From Streptomyces sp. SAI-135 (GTDB lineage: Bacteria > Actinomycetota > Actinomycetes > Streptomycetales > Streptomycetaceae): a stretch of DNA of 64,000 bases. Positions 55,937 through 64,000 of the stretch are shown here, piece after piece. The translations under genes were made by a program, and so were the position numbers. The DNA lies in contig NZ_JARXYP010000002.1 in NCBI RefSeq assembly GCF_029893805.1, positions 5,270,001 to 5,334,000 on the forward strand, written 5' to 3'. The stretch's first letter is position 1. Each line of letters starts with the position of its first letter. Under the pieces are notes generated by a model. The model had not been told where the DNA came from. It searched no databases and worked only from the letters and a program-made list of their open reading frames with translations.

Positions 55937-58038
55937 CACGCCTCCCCCTCGCCGTCGTCGCTCTCGTCCGTGCCGTCGGGGACCCGCAGCGGGCGCCCCG
56001 CGAGCGCGTCCTCGGGCCAGTCCCGGGAGGCCCGCCACAGCAGCGCGTTGCCCGCGGGGCGCAGGTTGGACAGCTGCTCCAGCTCGAAGCGCAACCGGTC
56101 GCAGACCTTCGGGTCGGGCAGCGCGAGCGGGTCGGTGAGCTGCCACACGGCGTGCAGCAGCCGTCGTGTCCGCAGGTGCAGCCCGGGGTCCACGTCGTCC
56201 GGCACTCGCTCGGCGGCGTCGGTGTGGCCGAGGGCGATCGCCGCACGCCGGTCGTCGCGGGCGGCGAAGTCATGGCCCTCGGCGTCGTGTGCGTGGAAGT
56301 AGGGCGCCGAGGCGACGAAGCGCAGGGTGCGCAGCCAGGTGCGGGTGTCCAGGACGGTGAAGGTGTCGCGCAGGTGGGCGACGGCCGACTCCGTGCTGCC
56401 GAGGGCGAGTTCGTGGTGCAGGCGGTAGCGGGCGTGGTGCTCGTCGGGGTCGGTGGGCGCGTAGTGCGCGATCAGCGTCTCGTGGGCCGCGCGCCAGCGC
56501 CCGTGGTCGGCGGAGCGGTGGTGCAGCCGGAGCAGCAGCAGCGTCCGCACGAAGGGGTCGCCGACGAACCGGCCCGGCACCTCGGGCAGCCCCTCCTCGA
56601 CGAGCCGGGTCTGGAGGGCCCGTACGTCGGCGGGGCCGAAGTCGTCGGGCAGCAGGGCCTCGGCCAGCGCGGTGGCGGAGTCGTGGTCGTGGGCGGCGGC
56701 CAGCACCGTCAGTTCCTCCAGCCGGTCGGTGGGCACGAGCCGGTCCAGGAGCTCCACGTAGGTCGGCCTGCCGTCGCGCTCCTCGTGCAGCTGTACGTCC
56801 GCGGTGAGCAGTTCGCCGAGGGAAGCGGTGCCGTTCTGCGCGGCGGACTCGGTCAGCAGGGTGATGCCCAGCGGGTTGCCCCCGGTCAACCGGTGCACCG
56901 CGTGCGGGAGTCGGGGCGGCACCTGGTGCTCGTCGACGATGTGCAGGGTGTCGTCGGCGGTCAGCGGCGGCAGGGAGACCAGCAGCGCCCGCGAGGAGGG
57001 CGAGGCGGGGTCGGGCCTCCAGTCGGTGCGCCGGGCGACCTCGGGGAGGGTGTGCCGTACGGCGTTGCGCAGGGCGGGGCGTCCGGTGCCGCGCAGCGCG
57101 GTGATGAAGACGACCTGGTCCGCGAGGCCCTCGGAGCGGTCGCGCAGGACGGGGTCGGTGAGGCCGGGTCCGGGCGCGCACTGCGCGTTGTCGACGAGGA
57201 CGAGGGGGCGGCCCAGGCGCTGCATCCGGGGCAGTACGCCGGTGTAGGCGTCGGTGAGGTCGGCGAGCAGGGCGCGGACGAGATGGCGTTCGGCGTGTTC
57301 GCGGGAGGTGCCGCCGGCCCTGAAGTGACCGGACAGCAGCATGAGTCCGCGCCGGGCGTTGCGGCTCGCGTTGGGGTAGTCCCGCCACCAGGTGGCGGCG
57401 CGTTGCTGCCGGCGGTGCACGAAGCTGTCGGAGATGGACTCCAGGGTCGCCTCGATGGCGGAGGACAGCAGGGGCCCGGTGCCGGTCGCGGCGGCGGCGA
57501 CGTTGGCGGCGACCCGCCCGGCCCAGCGCCCGGCGAACCCGGTGATCCACGACCCGCTCTCGTTGAGCAGCAGGATCCGCTCGACCTCGCGCCGGATGCG
57601 CTCGGAATCGGCGTCCCGCCACCCGGCCGCGGCGACCGCGACCAGGCCCGACATCAGCCGGGGGAAGGCGATCCGCCCGGCGCCGGTCACCGGCTGCGCG
57701 AGCTGCTCGGCGATCACCAGCAGCGCCTGTGACACGGGCGACCAGGCCTCGGCGTCCCGGCCCGCGGGAGGCGCCGCGAACTCGGCCGCCTCGCAGTCGA
57801 CCAGGGCGACCGGGGTGTGCCCCTGGTACGCCTCCCGCAGCTCGGCGAGCAGGGCGCTCTTGCCCGTTCCGCGGGCGCCGGTGAGCACGACGAAGGGGAG
57901 CTCCTGCGGATGCTCCACCGGGGTGGTCCGGTGCTGGTGCGGCCGCAGTCCCACGAGCCGTGGTGCGAGCCCTGCCGGATCCGTGTCGAACAGCGCCCCG
58001 CGCCCGTGCAGCCGTCTGTGCACCCGCATTCCCCCCAT
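55936..58038 (-). CDS. large P-loop ATPase (STAND/AAA-like) of a receptor-ATPase pair
   Basis: The protein has about 700 residues and no signal or clear membrane segment. The P-loop is residues ~54-61 in FVVLTGARGTGKSALLAEL; a Walker B-like strand is RPLVLVDNAQ near residue 280, and FITALRGTGRP follows as a possible sensor. A winged-helix-like and helical-repeat C-terminal half follows (VHRLTGGNPLGITLLTE, ELTVLAAAHDHDSATALAEALLP), which is the layout of STAND signalling ATPases. The next gene, overlapping by one base, encodes a ligand-binding membrane protein. I recall this pair in other streptomycetes with no described role. Starts at 58029 or 58023 are possible. Confidence 0.78.
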   Translation of the reverse strand: MGGMRVHRRLHGRGALFDTDPAGLAPRLVGLRPHQHRTTPVEHPQELPFVVLTGARGTGKSALLAELREAYQGHTPVALVDCEAAEFAAPPAGRDAEAWSPVSQALLVIAEQLAQPVTGAGRIAFPRLMSGLVAVAAAGWRDADSERIRREVERILLLNESGSWITGFAGRWAGRVAANVAAAATGTGPLLSSAIEATLESISDSFVHRRQQRAATWWRDYPNASRNARRGLMLLSGHFRAGGTSREHAERHLVRALLADLTDAYTGVLPRMQRLGRPLVLVDNAQCAPGPGLTDPVLRDRSEGLADQVVFITALRGTGRPALRNAVRHTLPEVARRTDWRPDPASPSSRALLVSLPPLTADDTLHIVDEHQVPPRLPHAVHRLTGGNPLGITLLTESAAQNGTASLGELLTADVQLHEERDGRPTYVELLDRLVPTDRLEELTVLAAAHDHDSATALAEALLPDDFGPADVRALQTRLVEEGLPEVPGRFVGDPFVRTLLLLRLHHRSADHGRWRAAHETLIAHYAPTDPDEHHARYRLHHELALGSTESAVAHLRDTFTVLDTRTWLRTLRFVASAPYFHAHDAEGHDFAARDDRRAAIALGHTDAAERVPDDVDPGLHLRTRRLLHAVWQLTDPLALPDPKVCDRLRFELEQLSNLRPAGNALLWRASRDWPEDALAGRPLRVPDGTDESDDGEGEA

Positions 58039-58255
58039 GCGCGCTGTGTATCAATCCCAGGGTAAGGAGGGGGAGTTGGTTCGGACTAGATCGCGTGATG
58101 TCCGTTGGGTTACGAAAATCTCGGCACGGGAGCGGTCAGGAGCGACCTGCGCGCGCCGGCCGCCTTCTGGACATTTCGGGGGGAATTTTGACACGGTGGG
58201 GTGCACCGACCCGTGATCGAACGCGCGGTCGATGACGTCCCTCGGGAGGCCCCTC

Positions 58256-59155
58256 GTGCCCCGGTCCTTCTACGCCGAGCAGAGCACGTTCTCCGATCCG
58301 GGCGAACTCGGCGCACTCTTCGCCGGGTTGCCGGCCGATCCGGCGCAACTGGCCCGCGTGGCACGGAATGTGATGATCCACCGCCTGGAAGGGGACCTCT
58401 TCGGACACACCCATCCGACCGACCGGCTCCACAACGACGCCGAGTCCCGCTACCTCGACGACATCCTGCGCATCGTCGTGGACCGGAACGACGCCCCGCT
58501 GACCGTGCGGCGCCAGCCCGGCGACCGGTTCGTCGGGGTCTGCCGCGACTTCACGCTGCTGCACGTCTCGCTCCTGCGCCATGCCGGCATCCCGGCCCGG
58601 CTGAGGTCCGGGTTCGCCGACTATTTCGGGCCGACCGGCTTCCACGGCGACCACGTGGTCACCGAGTACTGGGACGAGGATCGGGGCTGGCTGCTGGCGG
58701 ACGCGCAGCTGGCGGACCCGGAGATCACCGCGCACTGGCCCGTGGACTTCGACCCCATGGACGTCCCCCGGTCCCGGTTCCTCGTCGCCGGCGAGGCCTG
58801 GCGGGCCATCCGGGAGGAGGGGGCGGACCAGGAGACCTTCGGGCTGCACCCGCCGACGGAGGGGCCGTTGTTCGGCGAGCGCTTCGTGGCCGGGAACATC
58901 CGGCTCGACCTCGCCGCGCTCAACAAGGTGGAGACGCTGCTGTGGGATGTGTGGGGCGAGGACGAGGGGGAGCCGGGGACACCGTTGCCGCCGCGCGCCC
59001 GGGAGTTGTACGACCGGGTGGCGCCCGTGGTGAGCGGGGAGGTGTCGGTCGAGGCCGTGCGGAAGGTGTTCGCGGAGGAGGACGGGCTGCGGACGCCCGC
59101 GACGGTGACGTGTCACGCGCCCTTCAACGGCCCGAGCCGGGTCACCCTCCGCTAG
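58256..59155 (+). CDS. transglutaminase-like domain protein
   Basis: This 299-residue cytosolic protein has a transglutaminase/protease-like core. The catalytic Cys is in RFVGVCRDFTLLHVSLLRHAGIPARLRSGFADYF, and the His and Asp are in HGDHVVTEYWDEDRGWLLADAQ. These three positions form the papain-like triad of the family. GTG 58256 has GGGAGG six bases upstream and is clearly better than the ATG at 58232. The substrate is unknown; bacterial members are often peptidases. Its stop overlaps the stop of the convergent PucR gene by four bases. Confidence 0.88.
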   Translation: MPRSFYAEQSTFSDPGELGALFAGLPADPAQLARVARNVMIHRLEGDLFGHTHPTDRLHNDAESRYLDDILRIVVDRNDAPLTVRRQPGDRFVGVCRDFTLLHVSLLRHAGIPARLRSGFADYFGPTGFHGDHVVTEYWDEDRGWLLADAQLADPEITAHWPVDFDPMDVPRSRFLVAGEAWRAIREEGADQETFGLHPPTEGPLFGERFVAGNIRLDLAALNKVETLLWDVWGEDEGEPGTPLPPRARELYDRVAPVVSGEVSVEAVRKVFAEEDGLRTPATVTCHAPFNGPSRVTLR

Positions 59156-60411
59156 GCCACCGTCCGCAGCCCGCCGCGCGCGACCGTGTGCGTCCTGCGC
59201 ACCACCCGGTACGCGCAGGTCGCCGTCAGCAGCTCGCCCAGCAGGTCCGGGTCGTCCACCTCCAGGCCCAGCAACGACTCGATGCGCTCGAGGCGTTGGT
59301 ACAGCGACTGGCGGCCTATGTGGAGCAGCGCGGCCGTGCGGGTCGGGGAGCAGCCGTTGCGCAGATGGACCTCCAGGGTGCGCACCAGGTCGCTCGGGTG
59401 GGCCGCGTCCCAGGTCAGGAGAGGGCCCAGGGTGTGCTGGACCAGGGCCGCCAGACGGTCCCGGTTGGCGTCCAGCCCGCCCCGGGTCAGCTCGCGCTCC
59501 AGCGCCAGAGCCCGGGAGGAGGTCACCAACGGGCCGTCGGGGGCGGCCGGTTCGGCCGAGGGGACGGTCAGTGCCAGTTCCCGTGTCGTACGGGCCGCCC
59601 GCAGCGTGTCGCTCCAGCGCAGCCAGCCGTCGCCCTCGGCCACGGCGTGCCCCACGGCGACCGTGAGTCCGGGGGCCGCCGTCGCGCGGAAGGCCTCCTG
59701 GACCGCCTTCACGGGGTCACCGGCGCGTGCCGCGGGGAGGGACAGCAGGGCCAGGACGTCCCCCGGGAACCCCGCCCGCAGCACCCCCGCCCCGCCCAGC
59801 GGCCGTACCGCGCGGTCGACCGTGCTCACGTCCCGCGTGCCGTGCAGGGACACCCCGATCAGACGGGCGCCGGGGCCGGGGTGGAAACCCGCGAGCGCCG
59901 CCCGCGCCTCCACCTCCGGCTGGTTCAGCGCCGCCCGGTCGGCGAGGTCGGCGAGCAGGGCCGCCGTATGGTCCTCGCCCCACGGCCGTACCACCGCACG
60001 GCCCGACAGCCCGCGGGCCACGATCGCCCGGTTGGCGGCCTCCGTGATCCGCACGAAGGGCACGACCCGGTGCATCGCCAGCAGCGGCAGCCCACGGCGG
60101 CGGGCCTCGTCGACCACCTCGGCGGGCATGACCGGCAGGGAGCGTCCCACCTCCACGGCGAGCCCGGCGACGCCCCGGGCGGCCAGCTCACGGACGTAAC
60201 GGCGGCGGGTCTCCTCGTCGGGGTCGGTCAGCCCGAATCCGTTGGTGAGCAGCAGCTCACCGCCGTCCAGGAAGTTCGCCCCCTCGTAGACCTCGCTGGA
60301 ATGCACCCAGCGGACCGGGCGGTCCAGGGCGGTGTGCCCGGCCAGCAGTTCGGGCTCGGCGGCGCGCACGGGATCGAGGGCGAGGATCTCGCGAAGGGTG
60401 AGTGCGGGCAT
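59152..60411 (-). CDS. PucR family transcriptional regulator
   Basis: The protein has 419 residues. The N-terminal PucR sensing domain reads LTLREILALDPVRAAEPELLAG, RPVRWVHSSEVYEGANFLDGGELLLTNGFGL, RELAARGVAGLAVEVG and RGLPLLAMHRVVPFVRITEAANR. A GGDEF-like middle region follows, and the C-terminal helix-turn-helix is DLVRTLEVHLRNGCSPTRTAALLHIGRQSLYQRLERIESLLGLEV. PucR in Bacillus controls purine catabolism. Here the divergent operon encodes a deaminase, an oxygenase and (further on) a nucleobase permease, so control by a purine or pyrimidine intermediate is likely. Confidence 0.93.
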   Translation of the reverse strand: MPALTLREILALDPVRAAEPELLAGHTALDRPVRWVHSSEVYEGANFLDGGELLLTNGFGLTDPDEETRRRYVRELAARGVAGLAVEVGRSLPVMPAEVVDEARRRGLPLLAMHRVVPFVRITEAANRAIVARGLSGRAVVRPWGEDHTAALLADLADRAALNQPEVEARAALAGFHPGPGARLIGVSLHGTRDVSTVDRAVRPLGGAGVLRAGFPGDVLALLSLPAARAGDPVKAVQEAFRATAAPGLTVAVGHAVAEGDGWLRWSDTLRAARTTRELALTVPSAEPAAPDGPLVTSSRALALERELTRGGLDANRDRLAALVQHTLGPLLTWDAAHPSDLVRTLEVHLRNGCSPTRTAALLHIGRQSLYQRLERIESLLGLEVDDPDLLGELLTATCAYRVVRRTHTVARGGLRTVA

Positions 60412-60504
60412 GCGCGCCTCCCGACAGTTCGTCCGGCTGTGGGCTGCCGGGAGAGTACTTTCCGCACGTTGCCCTCGTGTTTCGGCCACAGGAGAGTGAG
60501 AGAC

Positions 60505-60954
60505 ATGGATCAGGCACAGGCACACCGGTGGCTCGCCACCGCCGTCGAGGAGGCCCGCGCCGGGCTCGCCGAGGGCGGCATCCCCATCGGGGCCGCGCTC
60601 TACGGCGCCGACGGCACCCTCCTCGGACGTGGCCACAACCGGCGCGTCCAGGACGACGACCCCTCCATGCACGCGGAGACGGCCGCCTTCCGGGCGGCGG
60701 GACGGCAGCGCTCGTACCGTGGCACGACCATGGTGACCACGCTCTCGCCGTGCTGGTACTGCTCGGGCCTGGTCCGCCAGTTCGGCATCTCACGTGTGGT
60801 GGTCGGCGAGGCCGCCACCTTCCACGGCGGCCACGACTGGCTGGCCGGGCACGGCGTGGAGATCGTGCTGCTCGACGATCCCGAGTGCGTCCGGATGATG
60901 ACCGACTTCATCGAGAAGAACCCGGCACTGTGGAACGAGGACATCGGTGACTGA
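60505..60954 (+). CDS. nucleoside/cytosine deaminase family protein
   Basis: The protein has 149 residues. The zinc site of the cytidine deaminase-like fold is complete: HAE in DPSMHAETAAFRAAG gives His and the proton-shuttling Glu, and SPCWYCSG gives the two Cys. The start (AHRWLATAVEEARAGLAEGGIPIGAALYGADGTLLGRGHNRRVQ) resembles yeast-type cytosine deaminase and guanine deaminase. The C-terminus NPALWNEDIGD with its terminal acidic run also fits the cytosine deaminase group. GGAG precedes the ATG. The gene overlaps the oxygenase gene by eight bases. Substrates could be cytosine or a related amino-nucleobase. Confidence 0.9.
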   Translation: MDQAQAHRWLATAVEEARAGLAEGGIPIGAALYGADGTLLGRGHNRRVQDDDPSMHAETAAFRAAGRQRSYRGTTMVTTLSPCWYCSGLVRQFGISRVVVGEAATFHGGHDWLAGHGVEIVLLDDPECVRMMTDFIEKNPALWNEDIGD

Positions 60955-61921
60955 CACCCCGCAGCCCCGCATTCCGACCATCGACCTGCGCCCCTGGCTC
61001 TCCGGGGACCCCGAGTCCCGCGCCGCCGTCGCCCGCACCCTCGACGAGGCCCTCCAGACCGCCGGGTTCTTCCTGGTCACCGGACACGGTGTCGACCCGG
61101 CCCTGCGCACGGGCATCCGGGAGGCGGCGCGGACCTTCTTCCGGCTGCCCGCGCCGACGAAGCAGGCGTACGAGGCGAAGGTCGGCGGCCGCGGCTGGCT
61201 CGGCCCCGGCGCCGAGGCCAACGGCTACGCGGAGGGCACCGAGACCCCGCCCGACCTGAAGGAGTCGCTGACCTTCGCCACCCACGAACCCTTCGCGGAC
61301 CCGGTCGTCAACGCTCAGTGGTACGCGCCGAACGTCTGGCCCGCCGAGGTGCCCGAGCTGCGGGAGCTGTGCGAGGAGTACCTGGCGCGCATGGCCGAGC
61401 TGGAGAAGCGGCTGCTGACCCTCCTCGGCGAGGCGCTCGGCCTCGAACCCGACTTCTTCTCCCGGCACATGGACCACCCGACGTACGGCTTCAACATCAA
61501 CTGGTACCCGGGCACCGAGGTCGTCGGGGAACCGCAGCCGGGTCAGTTCCGCATCGGCCCGCACACCGACTTCGGCACCGTGACCATCCTCGACCGGCAG
61601 GCAGGCAAGGGCGGGCTCCAGGTGTTCACGGACGCGGGCGGCTGGGAGGACGCCCCCTTCGACCCGGACGCCTTCACCATCAACATCGGTGATCTGATGG
61701 CCCGTTGGACCGGCGACCGCTGGCGCTCCGGACGCCACCGGGTGCTGCCGCCGCCGGCCGACGCGCCCGCCGAGGAGCTGATGTCCCTCGTCTACTTCGG
61801 CGAGTGCACCCCCGGCACGACCGTCGAGTCCGTCCCGGCGCCGGTCGGGCGAGTGGCGTACGAACCGGTCGACTCCCATGTGTACCTGAGGGCCAAGCTG
61901 GACTCGATCACGGTCGGCTGA
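60947..61921 (+). CDS. isopenicillin N synthase family Fe(II)/2-oxoglutarate-type dioxygenase
   Basis: This 324-residue jelly-roll oxygenase has an N-terminal DIOX_N-like domain (PRIPTIDLRPWLSGDPESRAAVARTLDEALQTAGFFLVTGHGVD, then FFRLPAPTKQAYEAK). The Fe-binding His and Asp are in RIGPHTDFGTVTILDRQ, and the third His in SGRHRVLPPP with Arg for cosubstrate. It starts with GTG inside the end of the deaminase gene, so the two are translated together. Placed with a deaminase, a PucR regulator and a cytosine-type permease, it probably oxidises a nucleobase or its breakdown product; no such IPNS-family role is known to me. Confidence 0.92.
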   Translation: MTDTPQPRIPTIDLRPWLSGDPESRAAVARTLDEALQTAGFFLVTGHGVDPALRTGIREAARTFFRLPAPTKQAYEAKVGGRGWLGPGAEANGYAEGTETPPDLKESLTFATHEPFADPVVNAQWYAPNVWPAEVPELRELCEEYLARMAELEKRLLTLLGEALGLEPDFFSRHMDHPTYGFNINWYPGTEVVGEPQPGQFRIGPHTDFGTVTILDRQAGKGGLQVFTDAGGWEDAPFDPDAFTINIGDLMARWTGDRWRSGRHRVLPPPADAPAEELMSLVYFGECTPGTTVESVPAPVGRVAYEPVDSHVYLRAKLDSITVG

Positions 61922-61927
61922 GAGCCG

Positions 61928-63319
61928 TCACCGCGCCGGGAACCGCCTCCGCAGTGCCGCGTACAGCAGCGCGCTCACCGTGAAGCCGACCACGGGGGTG
62001 ATGTCCCCGAACGACGGCCAGTGCTCGGGCACGTAGCCGACGTAGTCCTCCTGGTTGGAGAAGAGGGGGACGGACACGGCCACGCCCACCAGCAGGGCCG
62101 CGAGGCCGGGCCGGTTGGTGAAGGAGCGGTCGGTCAGGCGGGCCGCCGACTGCTCCTGGGGCACCCGCGCCCGCAACCACCGCTCCACCAGGACCACGCC
62201 CAGCCACGGCGCCACCCAGTACGCGATCACCAGCAGGAACGCCTCGTAGGCCGCCCCCGCGTCGGAGAGCGAGGCCCAGGCCGCCGCCGTGCCCGCCACC
62301 CCGGACACCACGACCAGCACGCTCCGGCTCAGCCAGGCGGGCAGGTTCAGGCCGAAGGAGGCGATCGAGATCGCGCCGGAGTACACGTTCAGGGCGTTGG
62401 CCGAGACCGCGCCCAGGATGATCGCGAGCAGGACCAGGTCACCCAGCCAGCCGGGGAGATGACCGGTGAAGGCGGCCGTCGGGGTGGCGTCCTCCGGGGC
62501 CGCGATGGTCGCCGAGGCCGCGCCGATCACCGCCACCACGGTGACCGACAGGAACAGGCCGAGCGCCGGGTGGAGGACCGTCCTGAACCGGTTCGCGGTA
62601 CGGGGGAGATAGCGCGAGTAGTCCGAGGCGTACGGGTTCCAGCCCGCCGCGTATCCCCAGGCCGCGCTGAACGCGAGCAGGAAACCGCCGATGCCGCCGC
62701 CCGTGCCGCCCCCGCCGAGGTCGGCGTCCTTGAAGGTCCACACCCCGGCCAGCAGGAAGATCACCGCGAGGGCGGGGAAGGCGTACTTCTCGAAGACGTG
62801 GACGAAGTTGTGGCCGATGAAGCCGATCAGGATCTCGGCGGCCACCACCAGGAGGAGGGACGGCAGCGGCCGCAGGCCGGTGAGGGTGTTGAGCGCGAAG
62901 GCCGCGCTGACGCTGTTCACCGCGAACCAGCCGACGCCCGCCACCAGGCCGTTGGCCGCGGCGGGCAGGATGTTGCCGCGGTACCCGAAGGAGAGGCGGC
63001 CGATCACCATCTGCGGCACCCCGAACCGGGGCCCGTCCAGGGACAGCACACCCTGGGTGAGCGCGCCGAGCGCGGTGCCGAGCACGATGGCGGCCGTGGC
63101 CTGCCAGAAGCTCAGGCCGAAGAAGAGGACCGCGATCACCCCGATGAAGACCGTGGCGAACTCGATGTTGGGAGAGGCCCAGGTCCACAGCAACTGGAGC
63201 GGGCCGCCGTGCCGTTCGGACTCGGGGATGGGTTCCGAGCCCGCCGCCTCGACGGCGATGACCTTGTCACCGTATGCGGGAGCGAGGGTGCCGGTGGAGT
63301 CGGCGGGAGCTGTCGTCAT
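61928..63319 (-). CDS. NCS1 family purine/cytosine permease
   Basis: This 463-residue protein has 12 membrane segments. NCS1 features are LQLLWTWASPNIEFATVFIGVIAV in helix 1, LDGPRFGVPQMVIGRLSFGYRGNI, AAWGYAAGWNPYASDYSRYLPRTAN, which is the conserved SDY region, and ALNVYSGAISIASFGL. It should import a nucleobase or related compound with H+ or Na+. It is convergent with the oxygenase gene, only six bases between the stops, which strengthens the view of a nucleobase locus controlled by PucR. The exact substrate is not determined. Confidence 0.93.
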   Translation of the reverse strand: MTTAPADSTGTLAPAYGDKVIAVEAAGSEPIPESERHGGPLQLLWTWASPNIEFATVFIGVIAVLFFGLSFWQATAAIVLGTALGALTQGVLSLDGPRFGVPQMVIGRLSFGYRGNILPAAANGLVAGVGWFAVNSVSAAFALNTLTGLRPLPSLLLVVAAEILIGFIGHNFVHVFEKYAFPALAVIFLLAGVWTFKDADLGGGGTGGGIGGFLLAFSAAWGYAAGWNPYASDYSRYLPRTANRFRTVLHPALGLFLSVTVVAVIGAASATIAAPEDATPTAAFTGHLPGWLGDLVLLAIILGAVSANALNVYSGAISIASFGLNLPAWLSRSVLVVVSGVAGTAAAWASLSDAGAAYEAFLLVIAYWVAPWLGVVLVERWLRARVPQEQSAARLTDRSFTNRPGLAALLVGVAVSVPLFSNQEDYVGYVPEHWPSFGDITPVVGFTVSALLYAALRRRFPAR

Positions 63320-63400
63320 GCGAGGTAAGTGTCCGGGCCCCGTCCGCCTCCGCCCAGGGGCGCGATGTCCGCTCCGGGGCCCCCGCCGGCGTACAGCTTG

Positions 63401-63790
63401 TCAGTCGCCCTTCGGCTCCTCGCCGGCCTCCCGGCGCTTCAGCTCCTCCTCGCGGCGGCGCAGGTCCGCCTCCCAGTCCTTCAGCAGGGCCTCGTCCTTC
63501 TTGTTCTCGGCCTTGAGGGAGTTCAGGAACTCGGGGTTGTCGTCCGGGGCGACGTACTCCATGCGGTGGTTGCGGTGCCACTCGGAGGGGGTGCGGCCGT
63601 TCGCCGGCGGGGTGCGCAGCTTGCCCGCGGCGAGCCAGGCGATCGGGCCGACGATCCAGAACAGCAGGATGATGAAGACCCAGGCGATCTTGGGAAGGTG
63701 CTTCGCCTCGTCCTCGGGAGTGTTGAGGCAGTCGATGAACGCGTAGATCGTCAGCGCCAGCGGGATCAGGTACATCAGCAGCCGGAACAT
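63401..63790 (-). CDS. PLD nuclease N-terminal domain membrane protein
   Basis: This 129-residue protein has two membrane segments, MYLIPLALTIYAFIDCL and AWVFIILLFWIVGPIAWLAAG, forming the PLDc_N domain found at the start of cardiolipin synthases, here without any phospholipase D domain. A hydrophilic helical tail follows (SLKAENKKDEALLKDWEADLRRREEELKRREAG) that probably forms a coiled coil. Stand-alone PLDc_N proteins are common in actinobacteria and of unknown role. It is divergent from the UbiD-family gene at the edge. Confidence 0.88.
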   Translation of the reverse strand: MFRLLMYLIPLALTIYAFIDCLNTPEDEAKHLPKIAWVFIILLFWIVGPIAWLAAGKLRTPPANGRTPSEWHRNHRMEYVAPDDNPEFLNSLKAENKKDEALLKDWEADLRRREEELKRREAGEEPKGD

Positions 63791-63835
63791 GTGCTTGGGC
63801 CCCCCAGGGAACGTTGTGTGGAGCCTGTGACGGGC

Positions 63836-63852
63836 CCCTGACGGGGTCAGGG
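63836..63852. promoter_or_regulatory. inverted repeat between the PLDc_N and mqnL genes
   Basis: CCCTGAC-GGG-GTCAGGG is a perfect 7-bp inverted repeat between two divergent genes, 26 bases before the mqnL start. A binding site for a regulator is possible; nothing else identifies it. Confidence 0.3.
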
Positions 63853-63877
63853 TAGCGGCTCGGGGATACTGGACCCC

Positions 63878-64000
63878 ATGGCTTACGACGATCTTCGCTC
63901 CCTGCTCAGGGCACTGGAACGCGAGGGAGACCTCAAGCGGATCAAGGCCGAGGTCGACCCGTATCTGGAGGTCGGGGAGATCGTCGACCGCGTGCAGAAG
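63878..64000 (+). CDS. mqnL: UbiD-family decarboxylase, N-terminal fragment (menaquinone biosynthesis, futalosine route)
   Basis: Forty-one codons are present before the edge: MAYDDLRSLLRALEREGDLKRI, then EVDPYLEVGEIVDRVQK. This matches the N-terminus of UbiD-type decarboxylases (an LR..L...G.L..I...VDP.LE...I.DR pattern). In Streptomyces the menaquinone enzyme of this family, MqnL, decarboxylates a late naphthoate intermediate of the futalosine pathway with prenylated flavin. The active-site region lies outside the window, so the family call is good and the symbol is inferred from genus knowledge. Confidence 0.82.
   Translation, partial: MAYDDLRSLLRALEREGDLKRIKAEVDPYLEVGEIVDRVQK

Noticed and set aside
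58060..58240. Possible tRNA or small RNA gene between the ATPase and transglutaminase genes
   Set aside because: No cloverleaf arms or T-loop sequence could be paired; the region reads as two divergent promoters.

Overview
The window is high-GC DNA (third codon positions almost always G or C, many GTG starts, ATGA/GTGA overlaps inside operons) and reads as a chromosomal segment of a Streptomyces species. Supporting families are DUF397 with an XRE/DUF5753 regulator and a small ATPase, DUF4253, DUF574-type methyltransferase, DUF2637, DUF3558 lipoproteins, class I lysyl-tRNA synthetase, and a futalosine-type menaquinone decarboxylase at the right edge. No rRNA, tRNA, CRISPR array, IS element or prophage was recognised.

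Left part (1-23 kb): a lipoprotein cut by the edge, a methyltransferase, a MocR/LysN-type aminotransferase, a DUF4253 pair, the XRE-DUF397/ATPase regulator set, divergent argS and lysS, a DUF2637 membrane protein and two DUF3558 lipoproteins. rtcB follows, convergent with a free-standing LAGLIDADG endonuclease. Then come an SDR gene coupled to a 41-residue membrane peptide, a YnfA protein, an AraC regulator, a flavin oxidoreductase/reductase operon and an OmpR-type two-component pair.

Middle (23-45 kb): a PaaX-type regulator, a secreted hydrolase coupled to an MHS transporter, then two carbohydrate systems. The first is a levan/fructose system: a secreted GH32 enzyme with nested inserted modules, divergent from a fructose-type ABC transporter and a LacI regulator, with four matching 14-bp palindromes in the shared promoter region. 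The second is a ROK regulator divergent from an ABC importer (binding protein, two permeases, no ATPase) and a GH1 beta-glucosidase. An MMPL exporter then faces a second two-component pair whose kinase 3' end is repeated in tandem.

Right part (45-64 kb): hemL, a histidine phosphatase, a deacetylase-like lipoprotein and the System II cytochrome c set (resA, ccdA, resB, ccsB). Next is an undescribed pair, a large P-loop ATPase and a membrane-anchored ligand-binding protein, the latter broken by one extra base. A PucR-deaminase-oxygenase-NCS1 permease locus for nucleobase use follows, and the start of a UbiD-family gene ends the window.

Across the window a GC-rich intergenic element with core GCGCAGTTCCCCGCGCCCC occurs about ten times, four of them in one tandem block and four beside a kinase gene. 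Family names come from reading the protein sequences and remembered family features; no database search was run.
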